5,538 nucleotides of DNA from Methylophilaceae bacterium UBA5127 (GCA_002414145.1 DHYP01000055.1:9614-15151), one strand, 5' to 3'; shown: positions 1 through 5,538, counted from the stretch's first letter. The notes: generated by a model not told the origin, from the sequence alone. A program made the numbers and translations.

Positions 1-867
1 GGTACATTAGGCACCTTGCTGCATAAGCTTTTCCAACGCACCTTTGAAGTGGCGAAAGAAGTACGCACCAATACTGAGATTGGCGGTAGCTCTATTTCTA
101 TGGCAGCAGCTGCAGTAAAACTCGCGCAACGTATTTTTGGCGACATTCGCCAGCAAAAAGTATTGTTTATTGGTGCTGGCGAAATGATAGAACTCTGTGC
201 CGACCATTTTGCTGCACAAAAACCCAAATCCATTACCGTTGCCAACCGCACCATAGAACGTGGTACGCAGCTAGCTGAAAAAATTCACGGGCAAGCCATT
301 TTGCTCAACGATTTACATGCACGTTTTGCCGAGTTTGACATTGTCATCACCAGCACCGCCAGTCCGCTCCCCATCGTCGGCTTAGGCATGGTAGAAAGCG
401 CGATTAAAACGCGCCGTCACCGCCCCATTTTTATGGTGGATTTAGCCGTGCCGCGTGACATTGAGCCAGAAGTGGCTGACCTTGACGATGTGTTTTTGTA
501 CACGGTGGATGATCTGGCACAAGTGGTTTCGGAAGGCATCGGCAATCGCCAGGAAGCTGCTATCAATGCAGAAATGATTGTGCAGGCACGTGTCGAACAC
601 TTTATGGAATGGCTTAAAAAACGCGAGGCTGTTCCCACCATCAAAGCACTACGTGAACACGTAGAGACCATGCGCCAAGCAGAGTTAGAAAAAGCGCTCA
701 AGCTGATTCAAAAAGGCGAATCGCCAGAAAAGGCCTTAGAAACCTTAAGCAACGCTCTTACCAACAAATTTTTACATGCCCCGAGTCATGCGCTGCACCA
801 TTCTTATGGTGACGAGCACGCCAGACTCGAACAAATCATTCGTCACCTTTACCAAATTAAGAACTAA
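1..867 (+). CDS. hemA: Glutamyl-tRNA reductase, C-terminal part (5' end outside window)
   Basis: Reduces glutamyl-tRNA(Glu) to glutamate-1-semialdehyde with NADPH, the first committed step of C5-pathway tetrapyrrole (heme) synthesis in the cytoplasm. The frame is open from base 1, so the gene begins upstream; 288 residues are visible, against about 418 for the E. coli enzyme. Seen: the end of the catalytic domain with the conserved RTNTEIGG segment (about bases 67-90), then an NADP-binding Rossmann domain with GAGEMIE (bases 172-192), STASPLPI and the [11 protein letters not shown] strand. Next come a helical C-terminal dimerisation segment (FMEWL) and the terminal LTNKFLHAP motif. The catalytic cysteine lies in the missing N-terminal part. 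It stands 9 nt before prfA, the classical hemA-prfA order, and is probably cotranscribed with it. The internal TTG at base 16 is not a real start. Identification is firm. Confidence 0.96.
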   Translation, partial: GTLGTLLHKLFQRTFEVAKEVRTNTEIGGSSISMAAAAVKLAQRIFGDIRQQKVLFIGAGEMIELCADHFAAQKPKSITVANRTIERGTQLAEKIHGQAILLNDLHARFAEFDIVITSTASPLPIVGLGMVESAIKTRRHRPIFMVDLAVPRDIEPEVADLDDVFLYTVDDLAQVVSEGIGNRQEAAINAEMIVQARVEHFMEWLKKREAVPTIKALREHVETMRQAELEKALKLIQKGESPEKALETLSNALTNKFLHAPSHALHHSYGDEHARLEQIIRHLYQIKN

Positions 868-876
868 CGCCCCAAT

Positions 877-1959
877 ATGAAAGCATCAATACAACAAAAA
901 CTCGCCAGCTTAAGCGAGCGCTTAGACGAACTTAACCGCCTCATGAGTAGCGAAGGCGTTACAGACAATATGGACAGTTACCGCAAAATCACGCAAGAAC
1001 ATGCGGAAATCACCCCGATTGTTGAACAATATCATCGCTACGTACAAACAGAAGCCGACTTAAAAGAAGCCCACGCCATGCTCAGCGACCCTGACATGAA
1101 AGCTTTTGCACAAGAAGAGATTGACGCGGGCAAAAAGCGCTTAGAAGAAATTGAGCTTGAACTGCAAAAACTCCTGCTGCCCAAAGACCCTAACGATGAA
1201 CGCAATATTATTTTAGAAATCCGCGCAGGTACAGGCGGGGATGAGTCTGGCTTATTTGCGGGCGATTTGTTCCGCATGTACAGCCGTTATGCAGAGCGTC
1301 AACGCTGGAAGGTGGAAGTGTTATCCGCCAACGAAGGCGAAGTTGGCGGCTACAAAGAGATTATTGCCAAAATCGAAGGCTATGGCGCGTACTCTAAATT
1401 AAAATTTGAAAGCGGCGGCCACCGCGTACAGCGCGTGCCGGATACAGAAACCCAAGGCCGTATTCACACCAGCGCCTGTACTGTCGCCATTCTGCCAGAA
1501 GTCGATGAAGTATCTGACGTAGTAATTAACCCAGCGGATATTCGCATTGATACCTTCCGCGCTTCTGGCGCAGGCGGTCAGCACATTAACAAAACCGATT
1601 CCGCCGTGCGTATTACCCACGCGCCTACAGGCATTGTGGTGGAATGTCAGGATGGCCGCAGCCAGCACAGCAACAAAGCGCAAGCCATGATGGTGCTTGC
1701 TGCACGCATTAAAGCTAAACAAGTGGACGAACAAAATAGCAAAATTGCCAGCGAGCGCCGCAATTTGATTGGCTCTGGCGACCGCAGTGAACGCATCCGC
1801 ACCTACAACTACCCGCAAGGCCGTATTACTGACCACCGCATTAACCTTACGCTTTACAAAATTGATGCGATTACCGAAGGTGATATGGATGAGCTAATAA
1901 ATGCGCTGGCGACAGAGCATCAGGCAGATTTGTTGGCGACGTTGGGTGAGGATAATTAA
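877..1959 (+). CDS. prfA: Peptide chain release factor 1 (RF1)
   Basis: Class I release factor that recognises UAA and UAG stop codons in the ribosomal A site and triggers peptidyl-tRNA hydrolysis. At 360 residues it has exactly the usual length. Seen: a charged helical N-terminal domain (about residues 1-100), the [11 protein letters not shown] segment (about 115-125), and the codon-reading tripeptide P-D-T at 188-190, matching the RF1 PxT pattern and not the SPF of RF2. The catalytic GGQ is at 233-235 within [16 protein letters not shown], followed by [10 protein letters not shown] and a C-terminal helical domain. Q235 is the residue methylated by PrmC, encoded 0.7 kb downstream. No good Shine-Dalgarno sequence is visible before the ATG at 877; the 9-nt gap after hemA suggests translational coupling. 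The TAA stop shares one base with the next start (TAATG). There is no frameshift site, as expected for RF1. Confidence 0.98.
   Translation: MKASIQQKLASLSERLDELNRLMSSEGVTDNMDSYRKITQEHAEITPIVEQYHRYVQTEADLKEAHAMLSDPDMKAFAQEEIDAGKKRLEEIELELQKLLLPKDPNDERNIILEIRAGTGGDESGLFAGDLFRMYSRYAERQRWKVEVLSANEGEVGGYKEIIAKIEGYGAYSKLKFESGGHRVQRVPDTETQGRIHTSACTVAILPEVDEVSDVVINPADIRIDTFRASGAGGQHINKTDSAVRITHAPTGIVVECQDGRSQHSNKAQAMMVLAARIKAKQVDEQNSKIASERRNLIGSGDRSERIRTYNYPQGRITDHRINLTLYKIDAITEGDMDELINALATEHQADLLATLGEDN
1948..1952 (+). promoter_or_regulatory. Ribosome binding site for the secreted-protein gene
   Basis: GAGGA lies inside the last codons of prfA, 6 nt before the ATG at 1959. It supports that ATG as the start, and the layout (stop and start overlapping by one base) suggests translation coupled to prfA. 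Confidence 0.6.
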
Positions 1960-2474
1960 TGAATAAACTTTATCTTTTAATTGCGCTGTTTATGTTTTTA
2001 AACAACGTATATGCAGAAGAATTTAATATTGAGGAAACCAACCTCAAAGCACTGCCAAACTCAGTTGAGTCAGTTGTTCGCAACTCTAAAAAGTTTGCAT
2101 TTGCTGAATGCAACCTCATCGGTAAAGCTGTTAACCTCAGTGATAGTAATAATCCTTTTGAATATATCATAACGACTGAACCTGCCTGTGGTTGGGGAGC
2201 AAGTGCTGCCCCTGTTTGGGTTGTAGCTAAAATTAATGGTACATATGCGGTTCTTTTAGAAACCACTACCACTGCAGTTGAAACAATTAAAAATAAAAAT
2301 CATGGCTTACATCAATTAGTGGAAACTAGCGGTACCGCTGGTCATGCTTCTTATACTCGCTGGGGCTTTAATGGCAAAAACTATAAAAAGTTAGAGGGTT
2401 ATGTATTTTTACCTGACGATGAAAAGCTATGCAAAGCGCATCGTGATATTTGCCCATTTGAGGTTGGGCAATAG
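1959..2474 (+). CDS. Uncharacterised secreted (probably periplasmic) protein with four cysteines
   Basis: I do not recognise a family. The 171-residue product starts with a clear signal peptide: positive MNK, a hydrophobic run LYLLIALFMFL, and a good signal peptidase I site after V-Y-A at residue 19. The mature part of about 152 residues has cysteines at 51, 77, 158 and 165, enough for two disulfides, and aromatic/Gly-rich strands (CGWG, PVWVVAKINGTYAVLL, RWGFNGKNY) suggesting a beta-rich fold. No further membrane segment or lipobox is seen. It begins one base inside the prfA stop with a good GAGGA site, so it should be cotranscribed with hemA-prfA, although nothing in its sequence ties it to translation. 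Its composition looks AT-richer and its codon use different from prfA and prmC (by eye, not counted). It sits where many proteobacteria have prfA directly followed by prmC, so it may be an acquired gene. Its TAG stop is formed by the first unit of a repeat. Confidence 0.8.
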   Translation: MNKLYLLIALFMFLNNVYAEEFNIEETNLKALPNSVESVVRNSKKFAFAECNLIGKAVNLSDSNNPFEYIITTEPACGWGASAAPVWVVAKINGTYAVLLETTTTAVETIKNKNHGLHQLVETSGTAGHASYTRWGFNGKNYKKLEGYVFLPDDEKLCKAHRDICPFEVGQ

Positions 2475-2509
2475 CCCGCGCAGGGCGGATTAGCCCGCGC
2501 AGGGCGGAT
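2472..2509 (+). repeat. Perfect tandem duplication of a 19-bp REP-like unit
   Basis: TAGCCCGCGCAGGGCGGAT occurs twice back to back (2472-2490 and 2491-2509) without a mismatch. Each unit contains a small hairpin, GCCC-gcgca-GGGC, and ends in GGGCGGAT, which can pair with ATCCGCCC at 2522-2529. The first TAG is the stop codon of the upstream secreted-protein gene. Confidence 0.9.
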
Positions 2510-2529
2510 AACGCTACGCTCATCCGCCC
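2502..2529. repeat. REP-like hairpin A
   Basis: GGGCGGAT (2502-2509) and ATCCGCCC (2522-2529) form a perfect 8-bp stem around a 12-nt loop containing ACGCTACGCT. The same right arm could instead pair with the upstream copy of GGGCGGAT at 2483-2490, so two alternative folds exist. The arm and loop sequences resemble REP elements common in beta- and gammaproteobacterial intergenic regions (from memory, not searched). No T run follows, so this is not a standard intrinsic terminator, though it may stabilise the 3' end of the hemA-prfA transcript. Confidence 0.75.
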
Positions 2530-2535
2530 GACAAG

Positions 2536-2576
2536 CCCGTAGGGCGCAATAGCTGAAAGGCATTGCGCCGCACGGG
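2536..2576. repeat. REP-like hairpin B
   Basis: A two-part stem: CCCGT (2536-2540) pairs with ACGGG (2572-2576), then a 2-by-2 internal loop, then GGCGCAAT (2543-2550) pairs with ATTGCGCC (2562-2569) around an 11-nt loop. It shares its inner stem sequence with hairpin C but has a different loop. Confidence 0.75.
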
Positions 2577-2600
2577 AATGCACAATCCGCTAACAAATTC

Positions 2601-2635
2601 TTACGGCGCAATACGCTACGCTATTGACGCCCTAC
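2601..2635. repeat. REP-like hairpin C
   Basis: GGCGCAAT (2605-2612) pairs with ATTG-A-CGCC (2623-2631, one bulged A) around the loop ACGCTACGCT, which is identical to the decamer in hairpin A (2511-2520). The right edge, GCCCTAC, runs into the putative -35 region of prmC. The 194-nt gap between genes is otherwise without a detectable coding region. Confidence 0.7.
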
Positions 2636-2660
2636 AAAATCTAACGCTAAGCGATATAAT
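2631..2660 (+). promoter_or_regulatory. Putative promoter of prmC, perhaps giving a leaderless mRNA
   Basis: A perfect TATAAT -10 box stands at 2655-2660, with a weak -35-like CCTACA (3 of 6 matches) at 2631-2636 and an 18-bp spacer. The start codon of prmC begins 8 nt after the -10 box, so transcription should start within a few bases of the ATG. No Shine-Dalgarno sequence precedes the ATG. A 9-bp palindrome CGCT-a-AGCG (2645-2653) touches the -10 box and could be incidental. Confidence 0.5.
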
Positions 2661-2668
2661 CGCGTTCA

Positions 2669-3679
2669 ATGATAAACGCTCAAACCATCAAAACCGCGCT
2701 CACTTCTTCCGCTAAGCTTTTAAACACTGAGGAAGCCGTGTTGGAATCTCAACTACTGTTGCAACATGTGTTAAATGTAAACCGTGCATGGTTGATTGCG
2801 CATGAGAATGATGCCATAGAACCCAATATCCATAAGGCGTTTGAGGCATTACTTGAACGCCGCTTAAAGGGCGAACCAATTGCTTATATTTTAGGTTATC
2901 GCGAATTTTATGGCTTAAAGCTCAAAGTGACACCCGACACCTTGATTCCTAGGCCAGATACCGAAACTTTGGTGGAGGCGGCTTTAGAGAAGATTCCGCA
3001 AGGCCATAATACTTTTTCACTGTCATTCCCGCGAAAGCGGGAAAACGAGTCCAAAGAATCAAATATGAAGCCGAGTTTCGAGGAACGGCCATCCATGTTA
3101 GATTTAGATAAAAAAATGGATTCCCACTTTCGCGGAAATGACGAAATAAGCCATCTCTCAGAAAACTCCGAACTGTTAAGGATTCTCGATCTAGGCACTG
3201 GCACAGGGGCAATTGCGCTGGCGCTTGCACACAGCCACCCGCAAGTGCAGGTAACTGCTTGCGACGCCAGTGAAGCTGCCTTGCAAGTGGCGAGGGAGAA
3301 TGCGCAAACGCTGAATATCCCCAACGTGCCCTTTGTGCGAAGCGATTGGTTTGCCGCGCTGATGAACGAAAAGTTCGACCTGATTGTGAGCAATCCGCCC
3401 TATATCGAAGCAGACGACCCGCACTTGAGCCAAGGCGATTTGCGTTTTGAGCCGCTTAGCGCGCTGGCCGCTGGCAACGATGGTTTGGATGACATACGTA
3501 AAATTGTGCAACATGCGCCCGCACACTTGAATGCGCGGGGTTGGCTGTTAGTGGAACATGGCTATAATCAAGCTGACGCAGTTGCCAATTTGCTGGCAGC
3601 CGAGGGATTTAGTGAGATTAGCCATGCGCTTGATTTGGCGGGCATTCACCGTGTGACCCTTGGGAGGCTTGCGCATTAA
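2669..3679 (+). CDS. prmC: Peptide chain release factor N5-glutamine methyltransferase PrmC (HemK), with in-frame insertion
   Basis: Uses S-adenosylmethionine to methylate the glutamine of the GGQ motif in release factors RF1 and RF2, raising termination efficiency. The 336-residue product has an N-terminal helical domain (about 1-75) with GEPIAYILGYREF, the conserved LIPRPDTE at 92-99, SAM-binding motif I DLGTGTG at 174-180, and the substrate-glutamine-binding NPPY at 242-245. DPHLSQGDLRFEP, VEHG and a C-terminal RVTLGR follow. E. coli PrmC has 277 residues; the excess of about 59 lies between ALEKIP (to 110) and RILDLG (from 171). Residues 118-158 of that stretch are encoded by a palindromic repeat element. 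All catalytic motifs remain intact and in frame, so the enzyme is probably active, with the extra segment as a surface loop between the two domains. The ATG at 2669 aligns with the family start. It is separated from prfA by a secreted-protein gene and REP repeats. Confidence 0.95.
   Translation: MINAQTIKTALTSSAKLLNTEEAVLESQLLLQHVLNVNRAWLIAHENDAIEPNIHKAFEALLERRLKGEPIAYILGYREFYGLKLKVTPDTLIPRPDTETLVEAALEKIPQGHNTFSLSFPRKRENESKESNMKPSFEERPSMLDLDKKMDSHFRGNDEISHLSENSELLRILDLGTGTGAIALALAHSHPQVQVTACDASEAALQVARENAQTLNIPNVPFVRSDWFAALMNEKFDLIVSNPPYIEADDPHLSQGDLRFEPLSALAAGNDGLDDIRKIVQHAPAHLNARGWLLVEHGYNQADAVANLLAAEGFSEISHALDLAGIHRVTLGRLAH
3022..3142. mobile_element. Small palindromic (MITE/BIME-like) element inserted in frame in prmC
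   Basis: About 121 bp bounded by inverted repeats: bases 3022-3043 and the reverse complement of 3121-3142 agree at 20 of 22 positions, both beginning GTCATT. The left end folds as a perfect hairpin TTCCCGC-GAAA-GCGGGAA (3026-3043); the right end is a decayed copy of it. A subterminal pair ATCCAT (3091-3096) and ATGGAT (3116-3121) adds further structure. The ends match, from memory, a repeat family scattered in high copy through many proteobacterial genomes and usually found between genes. No transposase is encoded and I found no clear target-site duplication, so the exact borders are uncertain. Within prmC it is translated as part of the protein (SFPRKRE at the left end, FRGND at the right). 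It coincides with most of the extra segment relative to the usual PrmC. Confidence 0.75.
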
Positions 3680-3695
3680 AACGTGTACGTTTTTT
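3678..3695 (+). terminator. Weak candidate intrinsic terminator after prmC
   Basis: AAAACG (3678-3683) pairs with CGTTTT (3688-3693) around TGTA, and the T run extends to 3695. The hairpin overlaps the prmC stop codon. The stem is mostly A-T with only two G-C pairs, so termination would be inefficient at best and the downstream HAD gene could be reached by read-through. Confidence 0.3.
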
Positions 3696-3719
3696 GCTTG
3701 TCAAAATACTAAAACAAAC

Positions 3720-3725
3720 AAGGAG
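3720..3725 (+). promoter_or_regulatory. Ribosome binding site that decides the HAD gene start
   Basis: AAGGAG stands 8 nt before the ATG at 3734, an ideal spacing. The alternative in-frame GTG at 3725 overlaps this site and would leave no ribosome binding site of its own, so the ATG is preferred. Confidence 0.8.
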
Positions 3726-3733
3726 TGAGCATC

Positions 3734-4519
3734 ATGCATGACTTTTCTGTTTTTAAAGCAGTTTTGTTTGATTTAGATGGCGTACTCTATATCGGCAAAA
3801 CGCCTATCGACGGGGCGATTGAGGCGGTCAATCAAATACGCAATGCAGGGATTGCTTGCCGATTTGTCACTAACACCAGCACGCTTTCTATCGCTGCTTT
3901 GCAGCAAAAATTGCACGGGCTTGGGTTTGCAGTCGCACAGCAAGAAATCATGAGTGCCCCGCAAGCGGCGATTCAATTTCTGCAATCACAAGAAAATCCG
4001 ATTTGCCGTTTGCTGCTGGCCGATGACGTGAAGCAGGATTTTGCGCAATTTCCGCAATCGGACACCGAGGCGAATTTTATCGTCATCGGCGATATTGGCG
4101 ATGCTTGGTCGTATCCGCTGTTGAACGAGGTATTCAACAGCGTGATGCGCGGCGCCAAACTGATTGCGATTCACAAAAACCGCTTTTGGCAGACTGAAAC
4201 GGGGCTACAAATGGATATTGGTGCGTTTGTCACTGGCCTAGAATATGCCGCCAACACGCAGGCCATGCTCATTGGCAAACCTTCGGTGGATTTTTTTAAT
4301 GCGGTATTGGCGAATCTGGGTTTAAACCCTCAACAGGCACTGATGATAGGTGATGACATTGACAGCGATGTAGGCGGTGCCCAAGCAGCAGGCATTAAAG
4401 CGGTGTTAGTTCGCACGGGAAAATATCGCCAAGCGTATACTGAGGCTTCTAGCATTAAGCCAGATTTAATATTAGATTCAGTTGCGAGCTTACCTAGTTA
4501 TCTAAATATTGATTTTTAA
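3734..4519 (+). CDS. HAD-superfamily subfamily IIA hydrolase (LHPP/NagD-like phosphatase)
   Basis: A 261-residue cytoplasmic phosphatase-like protein of the haloacid dehalogenase superfamily. Seen from the ATG at 3734: motif I F-D-L-D-G-V-L-Y with nucleophile D13 and acid D15, motif II VTNTS (T46-S49) preceding a large C2-type cap (about residues 60-175), motif III in IGKPS with K182, and motif IV GDDIDSD with D207, D208 and D212 for magnesium binding. VGGAQAAGI and VLVRTGK follow, typical of HAD-IIA proteins. The closest named relatives I can suggest are LHPP (phospholysine phosphohistidine pyrophosphate phosphatase) and NagD; the true substrate cannot be read from sequence. A strong Shine-Dalgarno sequence precedes it. 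It lies 54 nt after prmC, with perhaps partial termination between, and its last 26 nt overlap the convergent carbonic-anhydrase-family gene. No key residue is missing. Confidence 0.9.
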   Translation: MHDFSVFKAVLFDLDGVLYIGKTPIDGAIEAVNQIRNAGIACRFVTNTSTLSIAALQQKLHGLGFAVAQQEIMSAPQAAIQFLQSQENPICRLLLADDVKQDFAQFPQSDTEANFIVIGDIGDAWSYPLLNEVFNSVMRGAKLIAIHKNRFWQTETGLQMDIGAFVTGLEYAANTQAMLIGKPSVDFFNAVLANLGLNPQQALMIGDDIDSDVGGAQAAGIKAVLVRTGKYRQAYTEASSIKPDLILDSVASLPSYLNIDF

Positions 4520-5027
4520 GCTTGATATAGTGGTTGGCAGAATACATAAAATGTGCGATTTCTGCATCACTCAGCGCACTCATTCTGCGTACTGGACTAC
4601 CTACGTATAAATACCCGCTTTCCAATACCTTGCCTTCTGGCACCAAACTTCCTGCTGCAACTAGTACATGTTTTTGCACGATGGCTTTGTCCATCACGAT
4701 GCTACCCATACCAATGAGACATTCATCTTCAATAGTGCAGCCGTGTAAAAGCACATGATGCCCAATCGTGACATGATTGCCAACAGTAAGCGGCGCGCCA
4801 TCTGGATCCCAGCTTGATTGATGACTGACATGTAACACACTCAGATCCTGCACATTAGTGCCCGAACCAATACGAATTGAATTGACATCCCCACGTACGA
4901 CAACGCCTGGCCAAAGAGAACTATCGGCAGCGACTTTAACATCACCAATCACTGTTGCAGAAGTATGCACATAAACTTTCTCAGCTAATTCTGGGAAAAA
5001 ATGCTTAAAGGGTTGAATGTTTTGCAT
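4494..5027 (-). CDS. Gamma-class carbonic anhydrase family protein (YrdA-like left-handed beta-helix)
   Basis: A 177-residue hexapeptide-repeat protein closely resembling E. coli YrdA over its whole length. Such proteins form trimeric left-handed beta-helices with a metal at subunit interfaces; some hydrate CO2, many have no proven activity. Seen: VIGDV, WPGVVVRGDV (R45, D47), the TNVQD turn (Q60, D61), and likely metal ligands H66 (in VLHVSH), H90 (in TIGHH) and H95 (in LLHGC), matching the three-histidine pattern of the family. LIGMGSIV, AAGSLVPEGK and ESGYLYVGSPVR follow, then a C-terminal helix ending YSANHYIKLKNQYLDN. The start is placed at the ATG at 5027 because it aligns with family N-termini. 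An upstream in-frame ATG at 5084 would add 19 residues of unrelated sequence and overlap metX. The ribosome binding site is weak (a GAG about 8 nt upstream). It is convergent with the HAD gene and divergent from metX. Confidence 0.93.
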   Translation of the reverse strand: MQNIQPFKHFFPELAEKVYVHTSATVIGDVKVAADSSLWPGVVVRGDVNSIRIGSGTNVQDLSVLHVSHQSSWDPDGAPLTVGNHVTIGHHVLLHGCTIEDECLIGMGSIVMDKAIVQKHVLVAAGSLVPEGKVLESGYLYVGSPVRRMSALSDAEIAHFMYSANHYIKLKNQYLDN

Positions 5028-5068
5028 AGTCAGCTCAGTATCGACTGTGATTTTTTGAAGTATGGCAT

Positions 5069-5076
5069 AGTATAAT
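5069..5076. promoter_or_regulatory. Overlapping divergent -10 boxes between the carbonic anhydrase gene and metX
   Basis: AGTATAAT contains TATAAT reading toward metX (5071-5076, perfect consensus) and TATACT reading toward the minus-strand gene (5074 to 5069, 5 of 6). Neither has a convincing -35 box at 16-18 bp. The plus-strand box ends 6 nt before the metX ATG, so its transcript would begin at or near the start codon. The minus-strand transcript would have a leader of about 35 nt. Confidence 0.45.
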
Positions 5077-5082
5077 ACGCAC

Positions 5083-5538
5083 ATGTCTGAAATTAACTCA
5101 GTTGGTATTGTATCCGCACAAACCGCTCACTTTAGCGCACCGCTCACGCTAAAAAGTGGCAGCGTGCTCCCACAGTATCATTTAATTTATGAAACTTACG
5201 GCACGCTGAATGCCGACAAATCAAACGCTGTGCTCATCTGTCACGCGTTATCTGGCAATCATCATGTTGCTGGAAAATATAGTGAGCAGGACAAATACCC
5301 TGGATGGTGGGATAACCTCATCGGCCCAGGCCGACCGCTCGACACCAATAAATTTTTTGTCATTGGCGTCAATAATTTAGGCGGTTGCCATGGCAGTAGC
5401 GGCCCTTCTAGCATCAACCCTTTGACCGACCGACCCTATAGCGCGACCTTCCCAGTGGTAACTGTTGAAGACTGGGTAGCGTCTCAAGCACGCCTAATGG
5501 ACTATTTAGGCATTGAGCAGTTAGCGGCTGTCATTGGT
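5083..5538 (+). CDS. metX: Homoserine O-acyltransferase MetX, N-terminal part (3' end outside window)
   Basis: Acylates homoserine in the first committed step of methionine synthesis. The 152 visible residues form the N-terminal part of the alpha/beta-hydrolase fold and remain open to the window edge. Seen: a strand pair with YETYGTLN (35-43), [14 protein letters not shown] (51-64), [15 protein letters not shown] (74-88), [21 protein letters not shown] (93-113), [10 protein letters not shown] (123-132) and [11 protein letters not shown] just before the expected nucleophile elbow. The catalytic Ser, Asp and His therefore lie outside the window. The VGIV...HF start and VNNLGGC segment resemble betaproteobacterial MetX proteins, several of which use succinyl-CoA (MetXS), so O-succinyltransferase is at least as likely as O-acetyltransferase; this is inference. 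The ATG at 5083 has no Shine-Dalgarno sequence and follows a TATAAT box by 6 nt. metW is the usual next gene in this group but is not visible. Confidence 0.93.
   Translation, partial: MSEINSVGIVSAQTAHFSAPLTLKSGSVLPQYHLIYETYGTLNADKSNAVLICHALSGNHHVAGKYSEQDKYPGWWDNLIGPGRPLDTNKFFVIGVNNLGGCHGSSGPSSINPLTDRPYSATFPVVTVEDWVASQARLMDYLGIEQLAAVIG

Noticed and set aside
1399..1836. 145-residue open frame on the minus strand inside prfA
   Set aside because: It lies wholly within a certain gene, shows no recognisable domain, and is explained by codon bias of prfA on the other strand.
2368..2611. Two short minus-strand open frames over the REP cluster
   Set aside because: They consist of repeat sequence and the complement of the secreted-protein gene, differ in frame over the same bases, and have no ribosome binding site that I can see.
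2624..2629. TTGACG as the -35 box of prmC
   Set aside because: It matches the consensus at 5 of 6 bases but lies 25 bp from the TATAAT box, too far for a normal spacer.
2502..2635. CRISPR array or riboswitch
   Set aside because: Repeat units are few, unequal and self-complementary without regular spacers, and no conserved aptamer-like core is evident; REP-like elements explain the structure better.
2908..3393. 161-residue minus-strand open frame across the prmC insertion
   Set aside because: It runs beyond the element into the complement of conserved prmC motifs; it reflects the readable nature of the repeat, not a separate gene.
3725..3733. GTG start for the HAD gene
   Set aside because: It overlaps the AAGGAG ribosome binding site; the ATG at 3734 has ideal spacing.
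5028..5084. Longer N-terminus for the carbonic-anhydrase-family gene starting at 5084 on the minus strand
   Set aside because: The extra 19 residues do not resemble family N-termini, would run through the putative promoters and overlap the metX start; the ATG at 5027 aligns with YrdA-like proteins.
1..5538. Hidden defence, toxin-antitoxin, phage or biosynthetic system
   Set aside because: Nearly every base is accounted for by housekeeping genes and known-style repeats; the only unassigned protein has no partner or motif suggesting such a system.

Overview
The window is an ordinary chromosomal stretch of a proteobacterium, most likely a betaproteobacterium. The order hemA-prfA-(gene)-prmC and a MetX of the betaproteobacterial type point that way. 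REP-like repeats built on GGCGGAT and GGCGCAAT stems, and a small palindromic element of the widespread TTCCCGC-GAAA-GCGGGAA type, fit the same picture. A Methylophilaceae/Nitrosomonadales origin is my guess, not something the sequence proves.

Left part (1-2474, + strand): the C-terminal two thirds of glutamyl-tRNA reductase (hemA), peptide chain release factor 1 (prfA) and an unrecognised small secreted protein with four cysteines. The three are packed with a 9-nt gap and then a 1-nt overlap. Middle (2475-2668): a 194-nt gene-free stretch filled by a perfect 19-bp tandem repeat and three REP-like hairpins, ending in a -10 box just before prmC. Then comes prmC (2669-3679), the methyltransferase that modifies the GGQ glutamine of RF1. 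It carries an in-frame insertion of about 121 bp with terminal inverted repeats. Right part: a HAD-IIA phosphatase-like gene (3734-4519, +), a gamma-carbonic-anhydrase-family gene on the minus strand (5027-4494) whose 3' end overlaps the HAD gene by 26 nt, and the start of metX (5083 to the window edge, +), divergent from the carbonic anhydrase gene.

Functional links: prfA and prmC are enzyme substrate and modifying enzyme. hemA is a traditional neighbour of prfA. The HAD, carbonic anhydrase and metX genes show no obvious shared pathway. I see no phage, CRISPR, toxin-antitoxin or defence system. The most interesting signals are the palindromic element domesticated inside the prmC reading frame, readable in a similar way on both strands; the secreted gene plus REP cluster wedged between prfA and prmC, where a repeat unit supplies the stop codon; and two genes (prmC and metX) whose TATAAT boxes lie so close to the ATG that leaderless transcripts are plausible.
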